64,000 nt of DNA from positions 26,493,985-26,557,984 of the forward strand of contig NC_051433.1 of assembly GCF_001649575.2 (NCBI RefSeq), in the 5' to 3' direction. The position numbers and the translations under genes were made by a program. Position 1 is the first letter of the stretch. Every line of letters begins with the position of its first letter. Positions 10,722-34,609 of the stretch are shown here, piece by piece. The notes beneath the pieces were generated by a model. It was not told where the DNA came from, ran no database searches, and saw only the letters and a list, made by a program, of their open reading frames with translations. The stretch comes from Kryptolebias marmoratus. Lineage: Eukaryota; Chordata; Actinopteri; Cyprinodontiformes; Rivulidae.

Positions 10722-12440
10722 AAAAGAATTACGATTTTTAACGAAACCAGTCTGATCAGGAGAAATAATAGAAGGAAGGACATTTTCTAATCGACGAGCC
10801 AGTAATTTGGCCAGTATCTTAACATCAGTGTTCAATAAAGATATAGGTCTATAAGACGTGCATTCTAATGGATCTTTATCCTTTTTTAACAACAAAGAAA
10901 TGCAGGCCTGATAACATGTGGGAGGAAGAGCGTCAGACTCCAGTGAATCAGTGAAGACTAGGTGTAGAAAGGATAAAAGATCGCCTAGAAATGTCTTAAA
11001 AAAATCAACCGGGAACCCGTCGGGTCCCGGCGATTTTCCAGCCTGCATGGATGAAATAGCTGCTTTTATTTCTTCCTGGGTGATTGGGGCTTCAAGACTT
11101 TGTATCAAGTCAGGAGACACTGAAGGAACATTAAAAGTGCCAAAAAATGCTTCCATATCTGTCAAACATGCGGTAGATTCAGGCGTGTACAGTTCTGAAT
11201 AAAACTCCTTAAAAAAATCATTAATTAATTTTGGATTCGATGAAATCTTACCATTATCAGTTTTAACCCCTGATATTATTTGCTTAGATCGAATGCCACG
11301 CAATTGGTTGGCCAAGATTTTACCGGTTTTCTCACCATGCTCATAAAAGTCACTTTTAATCCTCATCAGACAGCCCTCAACCTGACGAGTAGAAATTATA
11401 TTAAATTCAGTTTGTAATCTCAGTCGTTCCTTATATAATGAAGGCGATGGTGATTGTGCATATTGTCTATCTATGATTAGTATTTGATCCGAAAGATCTT
11501 TTTGTATCTGCATTGAAGATTTTCTTTTGAATGCTGCATATGAAATTATTTCTCCCCTCAGAAAAGCCTTCATGGCTTCCCAAATTGTTTTACATGACAT
11601 ACCTGGCGTTCTATTTTCTCTCAAAAAGGTTTTTATTTTGGAGGAAATTAATGTAATAAATTTCTCGTCTTTAAGCAGTAACGGGTCAAGTCTCCAGTTC
11701 TTTCTCGCCAAATTGCTGTCCAATAAGTCCATTTCGATAACAAACGGGGCATGATCAGAAATTGTAATACTTTCATACCTGCAAGATTTGAGGTTTGGAA
11801 GTAATAGGTTGTCAATAAAAAAATAATCTATGCGGGTGTACGTATGGTGTACATTAGAAAAAAAAGAGTAGTCCCTACCAGTTGGGTATAAAAAGCGCCA
11901 TGGATCAGTAACGCTAAAATCCTGAAGGAATGATTTAATATATGTGGCAGATTTATTTGGGTAAGCATATTTAGAGGATGAACGGTCTAGTGATGCATCC
12001 ATAAAACAATTGAAATCTCCTCCCAAAATTAAAGAACAAGAGTTCAGATCTGGAAGTTGGGAGAAAAAATTCTGGAAAAATTGGACATCGTCAAAATTGG
12101 GTGCATAAACATTTGCGAGTGTCACAAGTTTATTACCTAGTTTGCCTGATACAATAGTAAATCGTCCATTTTTATCTGCAATAACTGTAGAGGCCACAAA
12201 AGGAATATTTTGATTAATAAGAATAGCAGCACCTCTAGCTTTTGCCCTAAAATTAGAGTGGAAATATTGCCCAGACCAACATCTTCCCAACCACCAGTGA
12301 TCTTGATCCCTCAGATGAGTCTCCTGTAGGAAGACTACCCCAGACCTGAGCTGCTTTAAACGGGAAAAGACCTTTTTACGTTTTACTGGATGGTTTAGCC
12401 CCTTCACATTCCAACTAGTAAAAGTGAGATTATTATTCAT
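10722..12440 (-). mobile_element. L1-type LINE ORF2 (endonuclease plus RT), open, cut by gap
   Basis: A single open frame of about 570 codons starts with ATG at 12440 and stays open to the gap. It begins with an APE-type endonuclease: SWNVKGLNH, the catalytic QETHL, GGDFN and ISDHAPF. A linker follows, then the start of the reverse transcriptase: GKSPGPDGFPVDFFK, YRPISLLNTDVKILAKLLARR and PDQTGFVKNRNSF, where the gap begins. The RT palm (ADD box) and C-terminal region are lost in the gap. ORF2 makes the nick and reverse-transcribes its own RNA at the target. With no stop or frameshift over 1.7 kb this copy is young compared with the other LINEs here. Confidence 0.9.
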
Positions 12441-12549
12441 CTACCATTATCAACTGTACAAAAAAAAAAAGTCCAATGTAACAACGAGAGGGTGGGGAGG
12501 GGAGGAGGTGGGGGAGGAAAGGGAAAAAAAAAACAACAACAACAAAAAA

Positions 12550-12581
<32 letters not shown>

Positions 12582-12885
12582 ACACACACACACTGCTGTC
12601 TTAAAAAAAACCCAAAACAAAAATAGGTTGCAAAAAACCGCAACCACTGAAACACCACTACTCCAACATGTCATTCAACAATATAACTCCCTTTGTTTGG
12701 CTTTTATCTCGCACAACAAAAACAATAAACCCCTGAGTAACTTGGAGGGTGAACAGTCAGTCTCCCACACAAGGTAAACAAAGCAGTGAACCAGCTGTTA
12801 ATTAGCAGACATTAAGCAGCAGCCGAGTCGAACCCAGTCAGTTTATAAGAACCAGTAAACTCGAACTGTTTTGAGAGCCACTGAC
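12441..12885 (-). repeat. L1 inter-ORF region with (AC)n microsatellite
   Basis: About 445 bases between ORF1 and ORF2 of the L1. It contains an (AC)n run near 12549-12595 (GT on the element's strand), next to A-rich and G-rich runs. A microsatellite between L1 ORFs is unusual and may have expanded after insertion. Confidence 0.75.
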
Positions 12886-13734
12886 TCACGGTACCGGGCG
12901 CTGGTCCTCCTTCAAAGACCGGACAAAGTCATTAGCCTCAGCGACTGAAGACAACCACCGCTTCTCGCCATTCTGGAGCGTGACGCGCAGTTTCGCCGGA
13001 AAAAGCAGAGATGGCCGGAGTCCCTTATCGTAAAGTTGAGCCATGACTCCTCGGTATTCAGCCCGCTTCTTCAGCACGTCAGCGCTGTAATCCTCATACA
13101 GACGAAGTTTGTGGCCCCGATACTCCACCGTCCCACACCTCCGCGCCTCTTTCAACACTAAGTCTTTGATCTGGAAGCGGTGGAAGCGGATAATGACGGG
13201 CCGCGGACGTCCGCCCGGTCCCGGTTTGGGCATGGGAACCCGGTGTGCCCTGTCCAGCTCCGGCAGCGACGACAGAACCTGGTCTCCAAACACATCCAGA
13301 AGGAGCTGTGAAAAAAAGACAGTAGGCTGTGGACCTTCAACGGACTCCGGTAGGCCCACGACTCGTATGTTCTGGCGTCTGCTTCTTCCTTCGAGGTCAG
13401 ATAGTTTCAGCTTCAGCAGTTTGTTTTCGTCACGTAGCTCCGAACTTGTAGCTTCAAGCTGGTCCAGACGTTGGCTAACCTCGTTAGCATTGGACTCGAG
13501 GTCGCTAATACGTTGTCCGTGCCCCAGGACGGCCGACTGAATTGTGTCCAACTTGTTGTCTAGGGTCACCAGTGACAACTTAAAGTCTGCTGAAAGACTT
13601 TCTCGGAACTTTTCCAGCAAGTCTGAAATCTGCGTCGCGGTCAGTGCACTGCTAGCATCGCTAGCTGAGTTAGCTCCAGAGGAGGAAGCCCCCGCTGTCT
13701 GGTCTTTCCTGCTGTTCTTGGTGGATTTGGACAT
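12886..13734 (-). mobile_element. L1-type LINE ORF1 (RNA-binding protein)
   Basis: A complete 282-codon frame with ATG at 13732-13734. The N-terminus is Ser/Ala-rich and hydrophilic. A long heptad-like coiled coil follows at about residues 60-115 (LDNKLDTIQSAVLGHGQRIS then LESNANEVSQRLDQLEATSS). The RRM-like core opens with GRSRRQNIRVVGLPE, and a basic C-terminal domain follows. This is the Transposase_22/L1 ORF1 architecture, a trimeric nucleic-acid chaperone that coats L1 RNA. It sits 445 bp upstream of ORF2 on the same strand, as expected for one element. Confidence 0.9.
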
Positions 13735-13889
13735 CCTTCACAGAGTCTTTGTTCTTCCTCCAGTTTAGGTTGCTCCTTCCGAGCAAGTATGACTTGTAAG
13801 ATGGGGTATTGGCAATTAAAACAAAACAGTTAACGGGAGCCCCCAACTTGTTACCCTACTCCATCGCCTGACCCGGAAGTCCTCCCCCT
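13735..13889 (-). mobile_element. L1 5' UTR and junction with BEL/Pao
   Basis: The segment upstream of ORF1 begins at about 13889 with GGGGGAGGACTTCCGGGTCA on the minus strand. This is a G-rich start like other full-length fish L1 elements. Immediately before it the BEL/Pao frame reads EELQFLQIME and then runs into L1 sequence (KGGGLPGQAME, stop). The L1 therefore appears to be 5' complete and inserted, in the same orientation, into the BEL/Pao polyprotein. Confidence 0.7.
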
Positions 13890-16413
13890 TTCTCCATTAT
13901 TTGAAGAAACTGAAGCTCCTCCACTGATGGCGCAAACTTGCTGTCATCTTTGGTTTTCTGGAACACTGCTTCACCCAGGTTTTCACAGTTAGGTTTGCAG
14001 CATCTAGAGTTTGAAGGAAGGCAGATCGATTGGACCTGGCTGGAGGGGTAGTGTTTCTCTTTCACGCTGATGTGATTTTCACATGGAGGAAAATAACTTG
14101 TTCGGCCACTATCCAGAACATGAGTCTTAAAGCTACTAACTTCATGAGGTCTGTGGGAGCTGCCCAGGCACACTTCACCAATGATTATCCATTCTAAATC
14201 CAATTTCTGTGCATATGCTGTATCAGAGGGTCCAGTTATCTGTTCCCTTACTTTATGGACTCTTAGCAAGTCCCTCCCAAGAAGCAGCAGGATCTCTGCA
14301 CTGCTGTCTAATGATGGGATTTCGTGGGCTATTGATTTAAGATGAGGATGACTAAGTGCAGCTGCAGGAATGGGAATTTCACCTCTGTTATTAGGAATCA
14401 TGTTGCACTCAATAAGAGTGGGAAGTAGGATGCTAAGAGCTCCATCTACAGACTCAACAACAAATCCAGTCGCACGACGACCAGCTGTTTCTCCAACACC
14501 TGAGCTTGTCTTAAGAGTGTATGTGGCTGGGGGACCATCATTGTTGAACATCTCGAAGAACTCAGAGCGTGCCAATGACCTATTGCTTTGGTCATCCAAC
14601 ATGGCGTACATCCTTTTGTGTTCTTTGTGACTGTCAGCAGGGTAGACATCTACAAGGTAAATCTTTGAACATGACTTGCCACTGGATCCCTCTCCGCACA
14701 CCTCAGTACATTTAGATACCACAGCAGCTTCTGGAGTTCCCATCCCCCCGCCGTTCTCTGTTGGGGGACGGAATGGTGTGGAGATAGATGGAAGTTTGTC
14801 TGGATGCAGGACTGTAGGATGTTTGTCACTGTGGCAATCAGAGCATTCAACCTCTGCATTGCAATGTCGAGCTACATGCTTGTTTGAGTCACAGCATTCG
14901 AAACAAATTCTGTATATCTTTAGGATCGTTTTCCTCTCATCTAAAGACATTTCTCTCAGTTCTCTACACTTACGTAAGGGGTGAGGTTTATTATGTACTG
15001 GACATATTTTCGCTGGATCTTCAGTAGAGAGTGCTGTATTGGACAGAGAGATGTCAGTTTTGTGCACTGAGACCGGCCTTCGGTCTGCGATGTGACTCTG
15101 CGAGAACTTATCCCTTCTGATTGCAGTAGGAGCAGTGGGAGATGACTGAAGAGTGAAACTTAGGTCAGTAAGTGCGTTTGCTTGCTTGTGCACAAACTCT
15201 AAAAAGAAGAAAAATGGTGGAAAAAAATCACCTTGTGTTCTTGTTTGTAGTGAGAACCCTCCATCGTCCATCTGTCTTGAAGCCCATATGGCAGTTTTTG
15301 GATAATAGGATGGATGCCTCTAGCGGTGTCGAGGTATGACAGCCCTGGCAAATACCCTTCTTGTTTTGCTGATTCAATTTCTGACCACAGGTCATACAGC
15401 TCCCTGAGCTTATGGTGTTCTTTAGGCCCAATTTTTGGGAATCTATCGAGCTTTGCAAATAGAGCTGCTTCAATGGCTTCTGGCGATCCATACAGCTTGT
15501 CTAATCTTTCCCAGATGTGTTCAAGTTCGACTGATGGATTTTTCACATTGATTGATTTGATGTGTCGAGCATGTTCAGAGGAATCTGTTCCTAGCCATTT
15601 AATTAACAGATCAGCTTCCTCTCCTACTCTCAGAGCTAAGTCCTCAATGACATCAAGGAATGATGATTTCCATGCTAGATAGTTTTCAGGTTTGTCATCA
15701 AATTTCACTAGTCCTGATGACAGCAGCTGACTGCAGGCTAAATATCTGGCTAGGTCAATTTGGGCTGCACCACTGGAGCAATGAGGAGTTGAAGATGGAC
15801 AGTAATTTTGCGTTTCTCCGTCGGATGCGTGCATTGGCACCCTATATGTATAGTTTGGGTAATTATTTAAACAGTAGAAGTAATGTTGCTGACTTGTAGA
15901 GCATTGTTTGGGATGCAAGTTGTCATCATTAATGTGGCTAGGAGGCTGGGAGCCCTCCAAAACTGCTGGCTTCTCTTGTAGATTTTCGACTGCTTGTGTG
16001 TGAGTGTGGTTACTCTGAGGTGATTTAAGTTTCAGTGACAGTCTGATACCCCTGAGATGACTGTGTTCACTAACATACTGCTCAGTGCGTTGTTGGGGAC
16101 TCTGTGTGGGTATTAGCTGTGCTTTATGTTCACTTGCTGTTTCTAGACTTGCTACTGCGGCCTCCATAACTGCCGCGTCAGCAAGTGCTGCCTCTGACTC
16201 TCTCTCCTTTTTCAAAGTTTCTAGTGTAGCTTCTAAATGCGCTTTTTCAACTTTTATTTCTATTTCTCTCTTCGAAAATGCAGCTCTGGCTTGAGCAGCT
16301 TCTGCCTTTGCACGTGCCATAGCAGCTGCCATAGAGATGCTTGATGTAACTGAAGCTTTACTTGAATGGGATGTTGTGGATTGGGCGTCAACATCTTTTT
16401 CTTTTTTATCCAT
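13890..16413 (-). mobile_element. BEL/Pao LTR retrotransposon gag-protease, interrupted
   Basis: Two overlapping minus frames form one gag-pol start. Frame 1 (16413-15199) opens with an Ala/Glu-rich coiled region, then a DUF1759-type gag domain (KFDDKPENYLAWKSSFLDVI then LDKLYGSPEAIEAALFAKLD). A single frameshift at about 15200-15270, by an A/T run, leads to frame 2. Frame 2 has Cys/His knuckles (CPVHNKPHPLRKCRELREMS; CFECCDSNKHVARHC), then a DUF1758-type aspartic protease (MYAMLDDQSNRSLA) and IITGE-like linker sequence (LEWIIIGEVCLGS). It stops just where RT should begin (EELQFLQIME), because the L1 is inserted there. RT, RNase H and integrase are absent. No LTR could be defined. Confidence 0.85.
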
Positions 16414-17361
16414 GACGAGTTAGCAGGTGTTACCTTAATTTTTGGTTTGCTGCTGCAGCTGTTTCACCGCTTTGTTGCAGAAAGTCGTACGGGCTGGACG
16501 CTCACAATTGAAGGTCTTCCTTTTCACTGTACTGGCCTCGCTTCAAACTTCATTTCAGCTATCCAGCAAGTTAAACACCTCTACATAACAACTCCAGGAC
16601 ACCCAGTTGAATTTGAGAGTCTTTATCATGTGAACGATGTGAAACTGAAATACAGATACACAAAATCATAAATACATGATGTATTCAGCACTTCAAATAC
16701 AAACATGTCTGAACATAGTCTGATTTAATACATAGATCACCTGTTTAACTGAATCTGCAACATGCTGTCTAATATCTTATTTTCTACAAACAAACGACAA
16801 AAACTACAAAAATCACAAAGATATATTTCTAGTAAACATCATACTCACAGGGAATGCCTTTAAGGTCTAGAACGACAGGATTGCATGAGATAGTGAACAC
16901 ATGTTTAGCTGCAACTTCCTTGTTAGATTTCCTGTGCTTCCTGTGCCTGGGCTCATGTCAGCTTCAGCCTCCGTGTACCTCACAAACCAATGACTTGTAC
17001 CATGATGAGAATCTTAGGGCCTGTTTTAGGACATACCCAAACTTGTGTTGAGCTAGTTAGCAATAAATATTTGTTCATGCATAACTAAAAATAAAAAAAT
17101 AAAAATAAAAAAATAAAGTTTTTAGGACATTAAGTAGGACTAGTACTAATACCTTCTGAAAGGATTCTGGATTCAGATCAGCATTAGTATTTAAGCCATG
17201 AAATTCCAAGTGATCAGGGATTTAAAAACTTTAAATCTGTAGCATTTGTTTAACACCAAATACTCAAAATAGTTTTTTCTTTTTTGTTCATCAATTTTAT
17301 TTTTCTTGAACTCAAATATTTCTCTTCATTGATAAAATTTACAACCAATCACTGCACTTAG
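16414..17361. other. BEL/Pao leader region and aldh1l1 intron
   Basis: The first ~250 bases are probably the 5' leader or LTR of the minus-strand BEL/Pao copy; no clear primer-binding site was found. The remainder is AT-rich intron, including an A/T-rich run at 17090-17120. No exon of the aldh1l1 hydrolase domain is present. Confidence 0.5.
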
Positions 17362-29277
<11,916 letters not shown>

Positions 29278-29443
29278 GTTGCCCCACAACAGAGGGCAGT
29301 GAGCTGACTGCATCAAACAGGGATGTGAGTGGTGAAACATGTAAGGATGTAGAAGATTATGCTAAGTGATATTACTCATGATACTGCATGTGCCTCATCA
29401 TGCTAACTTCAGTAACATGTTCAATTTGTCCAATTCCTCAGTG

Positions 29444-29449
29444 AATAAA
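29444..29449 (+). terminator. aldh1l1: Poly(A) signal of aldh1l1
   Basis: AATAAA lies 167 bases after the stop codon, in 'cagtgaataaaccaag'. No closer canonical signal is present, so a short 3' UTR of about 190 bases is likely. Confidence 0.6.
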
Positions 29450-30983
29450 CCAAGATTAACTATATGTTGAACAACATATTGTCCAATGGTTTTCAAATGA
29501 AAACAGTTTTTAATAGCCAAAGTGGACCAAGATCAAAGTTTTTGTTTTAACAAAGTTCATTAATTTCTATTATTGGCTTACAATAGGTCTGAAATGTCCA
29601 AACAAATGTAACATTTCATTCTCTTGTTATCAATAGAAACTACTGAGCACCTCATAGTTGTAGAGCTGTTTTTGTATGGTAGAGTGAAAGTTTTTTTTTT
29701 TCCATTTTAAAAACTACTCATCTACACCCTGTTTGCTGACAGTTACAGTTCACATATTTCATTACCTTCATTTGATGTACATGCAAAACTCAACTGCTTA
29801 CAGAAGAAAGTCTCTTTATCATTTAGTGCCCAATGTTTCTGAAGCCAAAAGCTTTTCTTTAATAACAAATGATTATTTCAAACATGAAATGAACAAAAAT
29901 GTTTAAAACTAAATGGCATAATCGGGTTTCACAAGGTTTCAATGAAATTATTAAATTTGTTTTTAGTATTGTCCAAATCATAGAATAAAAAAAGAGAAAT
30001 ATACAATGATTCTAGACAAATTTCACCATTAGGTTTTTGTAAAACATAAATAACTTTTTAAATGGAAGCAAAAAATAAAGTTATTTACTTATTAAACAAA
30101 ATATTTAAGCTTTAAAACTGCCCCTGGTTGTATGAATTTAAAAGGAGGCATAAAGGACTTTAGCTGCATTTGTGACCTGTCTTTTCTGTCATTTAAATAT
30201 CTTTTTGTTCTTCTTTTGTACCTAAATGTGACAATTTTGGACTGTATGAGGCAGGTTTTAATCCACATCTGTGTTTTAAATGTGGTTTTGCTTTGACTCT
30301 CAAAATAGTCCTCTTTAATAATAATATGGTGTTCTAAAATTCCTCTTTGCTGCTTGATTAAATGTTTTTTATTACATGGAAAAAACATATGAGTACACCC
30401 AGACACTAAGACTCTCAATGGCCAGTTACAAGAAGAGATACGTATGTCTGAATCACAGAAAAATATTGCTGTAGATGCCTAAACACACATTTCAAACGTT
30501 TAGATAAATTTAAATCCCTTATATTTCTGAAACACATGCATGTTTGGAAATATCAAATGACAGTTCCAAATTTCAAAGACACTTCTGTACACAAAAAAAT
30601 CATAGAAATTGTTCACAAATTTAATTTTTAACCCAGTGGACATCTAAAGCTGAAGATGTCTGCCACAGCTAATTGATATTCACCAACACAAAGATGACTG
30701 TAACTCAGTCAGTTTTACACATTTATTCATAGAATACTAGGCCTTTAATTTCCTCTTAGTTGTACCTCAAAAACAATATTCAAACAATATTTTTCCAGCA
30801 TTTTTTGGCAACCTTGTATGTTTTTTTGAAATCCCAGTAGTTTAAGCTGGATGACCTTGAGACTTAGATGGGGGAAGTGCACAGGTTCCCTAGTGAAACT
30901 CCACAACACAGCTTTCAGGAAAAACAAATGGTGGTAGACTTTATTTTTGTATCAACAAAGGCTGGTGTACTGATGTTGTGGTG
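29450..30983. other. No gene; AT-rich intergenic, one repeat copy
   Basis: Intergenic sequence after aldh1l1. About 30600-30770 contains 'gctgccacagctaattgat'-like wording also seen at 45.4 and 59.7-60.0 kb, a dispersed fish repeat of unknown class. Confidence 0.4.
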
Positions 30984-31558
30984 TTAAAGGGGAGCTATTA
31001 TGCAAAATTCACTTTTTGCATGTTTTTTGGGTATCTGCTGCTTCTAGAAACAGTCCAAGCACAAAAGAAAACACCTAGCCATTTTTTGACAATAAGTAAA
31101 TGTTATCTGGTGTCTGCAAAATGACCCGTTTTAAAAACCTCGGGATTGTTGCGTCACAATCCCTGTTACCTAGCAACCCCATGCCGAGCCCAGCCCCTCA
31201 CCTAGCAACCCAAGTGGAGCTCCACCCACATCATTACAAGAGGACCATCACATTAGTTCTGCTGGTTTTATCGCTCAACAATGTCTGCAGCGTTTAACCC
31301 TTTAGAGAGTTTTTATGTTTTTAATGTAGTGTGTTAATGGGGTGTTGGGTGTTGGGGAGGCATGGCCAACAGCAGCTTATTTGCATAATAGTGACATAGC
31401 CCTAAAACCGCTTGAAATTAGCTTAAAACAGGCAGAACTGATCAGGTGAAATCTCAATATCTGAGAATGATTTTATGTATTAGATGTAATAAATATGTTT
31501 TGTATAGCCCACAGACCTATCCTGACTTGTTCAAGGAAGCATAATAGGTCCTCTTTAA
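30984..31558. mobile_element. TTAA-flanked MITE, 575 bp
   Basis: The element starts TTAAAGGGGAGCTATTATGC and ends GCATAATAGGTCCTCTTTAA. These are inverted terminal repeats matching at 17 of 20 positions, flanked by TTAA. A TTAA target duplication with such ends fits piggyBac- or Kolobok-type non-autonomous elements. There is no transposase. The interior includes 'cacctagcaacccaagtgga' and 'gttacctagcaacccc'. Confidence 0.85.
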
Positions 31559-31589
31559 GTAAGTTCTGAAATCTGAATCCTGAGTCTCT

Positions 31590-32335
31590 TTACCTTAACT
31601 GCAAACCTTTCTGTTCACTGCGTGAGCTTGCCTCTTTCATTTGGATTGGAGTTTACATCCCACCTCAGGCCATTGTGAACAAGGCACTGCAAACTCTGGC
31701 TAACCAGATCTCCGCTCTGGAGTACAAACGCCTGATCATTCTCGGGGACTTTAACAAAATAAAAATAAAACAGTGAACTCTACAAATACAGGCAGTACAT
31801 TAACTGTCCCACCAGGGGAAATATCATACTGGATTATTATTAAACTGTGTCTAAAGGTGCATACAATCCTGTTCCCCAGACAGCTTTAGGGCTCTCTAGT
31901 CACTGCCTGGTTCGTCTTCTTCCAGCCTACAAGCAGAAACATAAATGTACCATACCTGTAGTTAAAACTGAAAAAATAAATAAAAATAGTGAAGCAAAGC
32001 AAGAACTTCAGAACTGTTTTGACAGCACAGATTAGAGTGTTTGAAGCTGCATCTGAAAACCTGCATGAACTGACTGACACCTTCATGTCATACATCAGTG
32101 TCTGTGAGGATTAGAGTGTGCCAATGAAGTCTTTCTGCACATAAAACAAAAACAAGCCATGGTTTTTATCCAAAATAAGAAAACTCAGTAAGGCTAAAGA
32201 GAAGGCCTATAAAGGTGGGGAATGGGTCTGTACTGGCAGGCCAAAATGTCACTGTCAAAAGAGATCAGATCATACAAAAAAAACTACTCTGAAAAGCTGA
32301 AAAAAAAAGGTTTTCATCTTATAAGGCCCTGGTGA
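31590..32335 (+). mobile_element. Decayed jockey/L2-type LINE endonuclease and linker
   Basis: Broken frames read FIWIGVYIPPQA, SALEYKRLIILGDFNK (the GDFN block of APE endonuclease), SHQGKYHTGLL, then KPWFLSKIRKLSKAKEKAYK. Together these give the endonuclease C-terminal part and the linker before RT. Many stops and deletions are present. It is on the same strand as aldh1l1 but outside it. Confidence 0.65.
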
Positions 32336-34605
32336 ACAATCCTGGTAACTTTATAGATGCTGATTGTGAAATAGTTACAATTTGCTCGATAATGCTATCT
32401 ACCTTGAATCCACTGTAGTGCCCTTGCCAGATCAAGCCCTTTTGAAAAACTTTCCACTCTGAGACCTGGATTAAAAAAGTTTCTGTGTCAGAATTTTGTA
32501 GCTTTTGTCATGTACATGAACTGCCAAAATATAATATAAATGTTGTAGTTTCACTTAAAAACAGGGTTGTACAAACAGGGCCTACACGTTTGTGTTTCTG
32601 CAGGACATCACCAATAGCACTCTCTACTCATGCCATCTATAGAACACTAAATGCTAGCTAGTCACGTGAACGATTATGCAACAACCATACTTGTACACAT
32701 ACAATCAGTAGCTTATAGATTTATCAATTACAGTGCATGTTTAGCTTAAAATATTTTGGAAAAATGGCTTTAAATTCCACCAGGTTGACCACAATACTTT
32801 GTGCCTACAGTACCTGTAACAGTGACTCACAAAACAGCCATCGTCCTCACATGGAAGGGCTATTTTTCGTAACTTATCTGAAACCAAACACAAGCCAGAG
32901 AAGTGTGATTTAGCTGGATTCGAGCAAAGGGACAAGCTGGATTTTACCTGGATAAAGTGAAACCATGGACTTAGTCTGCCCCTAACATTTCTTTGGATGT
33001 AAAGGACCAACAGAGGGCCACTATGATCCTGGTACAGTAAACCTTATGTGGCAACACTAGACAAAATTCAGGGCTCAGAATTCCCACCCTGGGAATTTCA
33101 CCCAAGGAATTACCTTCTTTTGTAAGGCACGCAGATTCAGAGATGCAGGTATTTGAAACATCTGAGACAGAGTTTTGAATTACAGGACAATTTATTAAAT
33201 TATTAAAAAGGACTTGTTTAAAACCACAATAAAACAAAAGAAAGCCACGGTAGCTGAGGTCACCGGCAGAAGGGGCCAGTATAGGGACAGCATCCACCAA
33301 GCACAGCAAATCTAAGAACAAAAAAAACCCTTTTAAGGCCCCAAACTCAGAAACACAGCACACAGAAGAGGAAGACACCGCCACCGGACCTCAGCAATTG
33401 CAAACAAAAAAAAACAAGTAATGAATATAACAAAAGAAAAACAATGTCAGACCAAATAAATAAATAGTTATAATAAAGAATCAAAAGGGCTGTAACAAAA
33501 TAAATAAAAAAACGACTTAAAATGGACAGAATACAAGTTAAAATATCATTAAAACCATGTGTGGCCCTCTGGCCACGCCACAGCAGGAGACGAACTGGGT
33601 GCGCAGGTGTTGCACTGCAAACACCACTTCCTGGAGGCGGAGATCCACAACCACAGTCCGAATTCGGAGACAGAGGTGCAGCAATCCAGGAGAAACAGAA
33701 CAGCAGTGGTCCAGATATGAAAGTGAATCACTATGACCTATGAAAGTGAATTTGTCACCATTCCAACAAACTGCAATAAATTGGAACTTAAAATGAGCGT
33801 TAGTTTCTTATCTGCCGACCCACACAACCCCACACACACACACGTAGAGGAAGAGGAGGAGGAGAGCAGAGCAGTGGCGTTTTATCTGTCGCCGTTTACA
33901 GCCAGAACCCACAGGACGCCAGCCACACCGTAATATGAGGAGGACATGTGTCCGACTAAATATGACAGCTTCTTTTATACCACGCCCACTTTGCCCAACC
34001 AGAGCGCCTCACCTGAAAACTATTACCACTACACTTATAATTTTTTTGTTGTATTGGTAGCAATAATTTTACAACTTACAGAACTTTTCAGTGCATTTTG
34101 GGCAGCTGAGTATCATAATTTTTACCATGACTGATTGATATATCACATCTAAGTTTCTTTAAATTATGCAAATCAGTGGCTTGAGCGATAAATGCACAAA
34201 AAACTACACACACATACATATCTCACACCCACACACACACACTATATCTGGCAAGCACAAGTGAGAAGACACTGGTACAAATACACCAAGCCTTTATACA
34301 ATTCTGCCTGGTTTCCAGTCTTTTGAAGACCTCCACACTCCAAACATTTCAACTGAATGTCTGTGAATTTCCTCAAGCCTGATGTGTTCAATTTTCCACT
34401 GGGAAGGTTGTTTTCTGTTAAGATAACACGACTGAATCTCTCTGTTGAAACCATGTTGTTTGTACGAACATCTGGATTACTCATGATATACTCGTTAGAG
34501 GGCAGCAGTTTATTGATGTAAATAGTATGCATGACATAATAAGTGGAGACGGCTGTTACAAGAAGACCATCTCCTGCTGTTGATGCAAAACAAAGCTCTG
34601 GCTGA
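32336..34605. other. No gene; mixed non-coding sequence
   Basis: I see no exon or clear element. 33830-33845 is a (CA)n run and 34210-34240 has more (AC)n. 33560-33990 is GC-richer and could belong to an LTR or DNA element, but I found no boundaries. Confidence 0.35.
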
Positions 34606-34609
34606 CAAC

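Noticed and set aside
12424..12777. ORFs with poly-His/Thr or poly-Cys/Val
   Set aside because: Translations of the (AC)n microsatellite between L1 ORFs.
13109..13540. 143-codon plus ORF
   Set aside because: Antisense shadow of the L1 ORF1 coding region.
16430..16671. Plus-strand ORF (GWTLTIEGLPFHCTGLASNF and on) before aldh1l1
   Set aside because: It overlaps the probable leader of the minus-strand BEL/Pao copy, matches no aldh1l1 block and has no usable splice donor; left unannotated.
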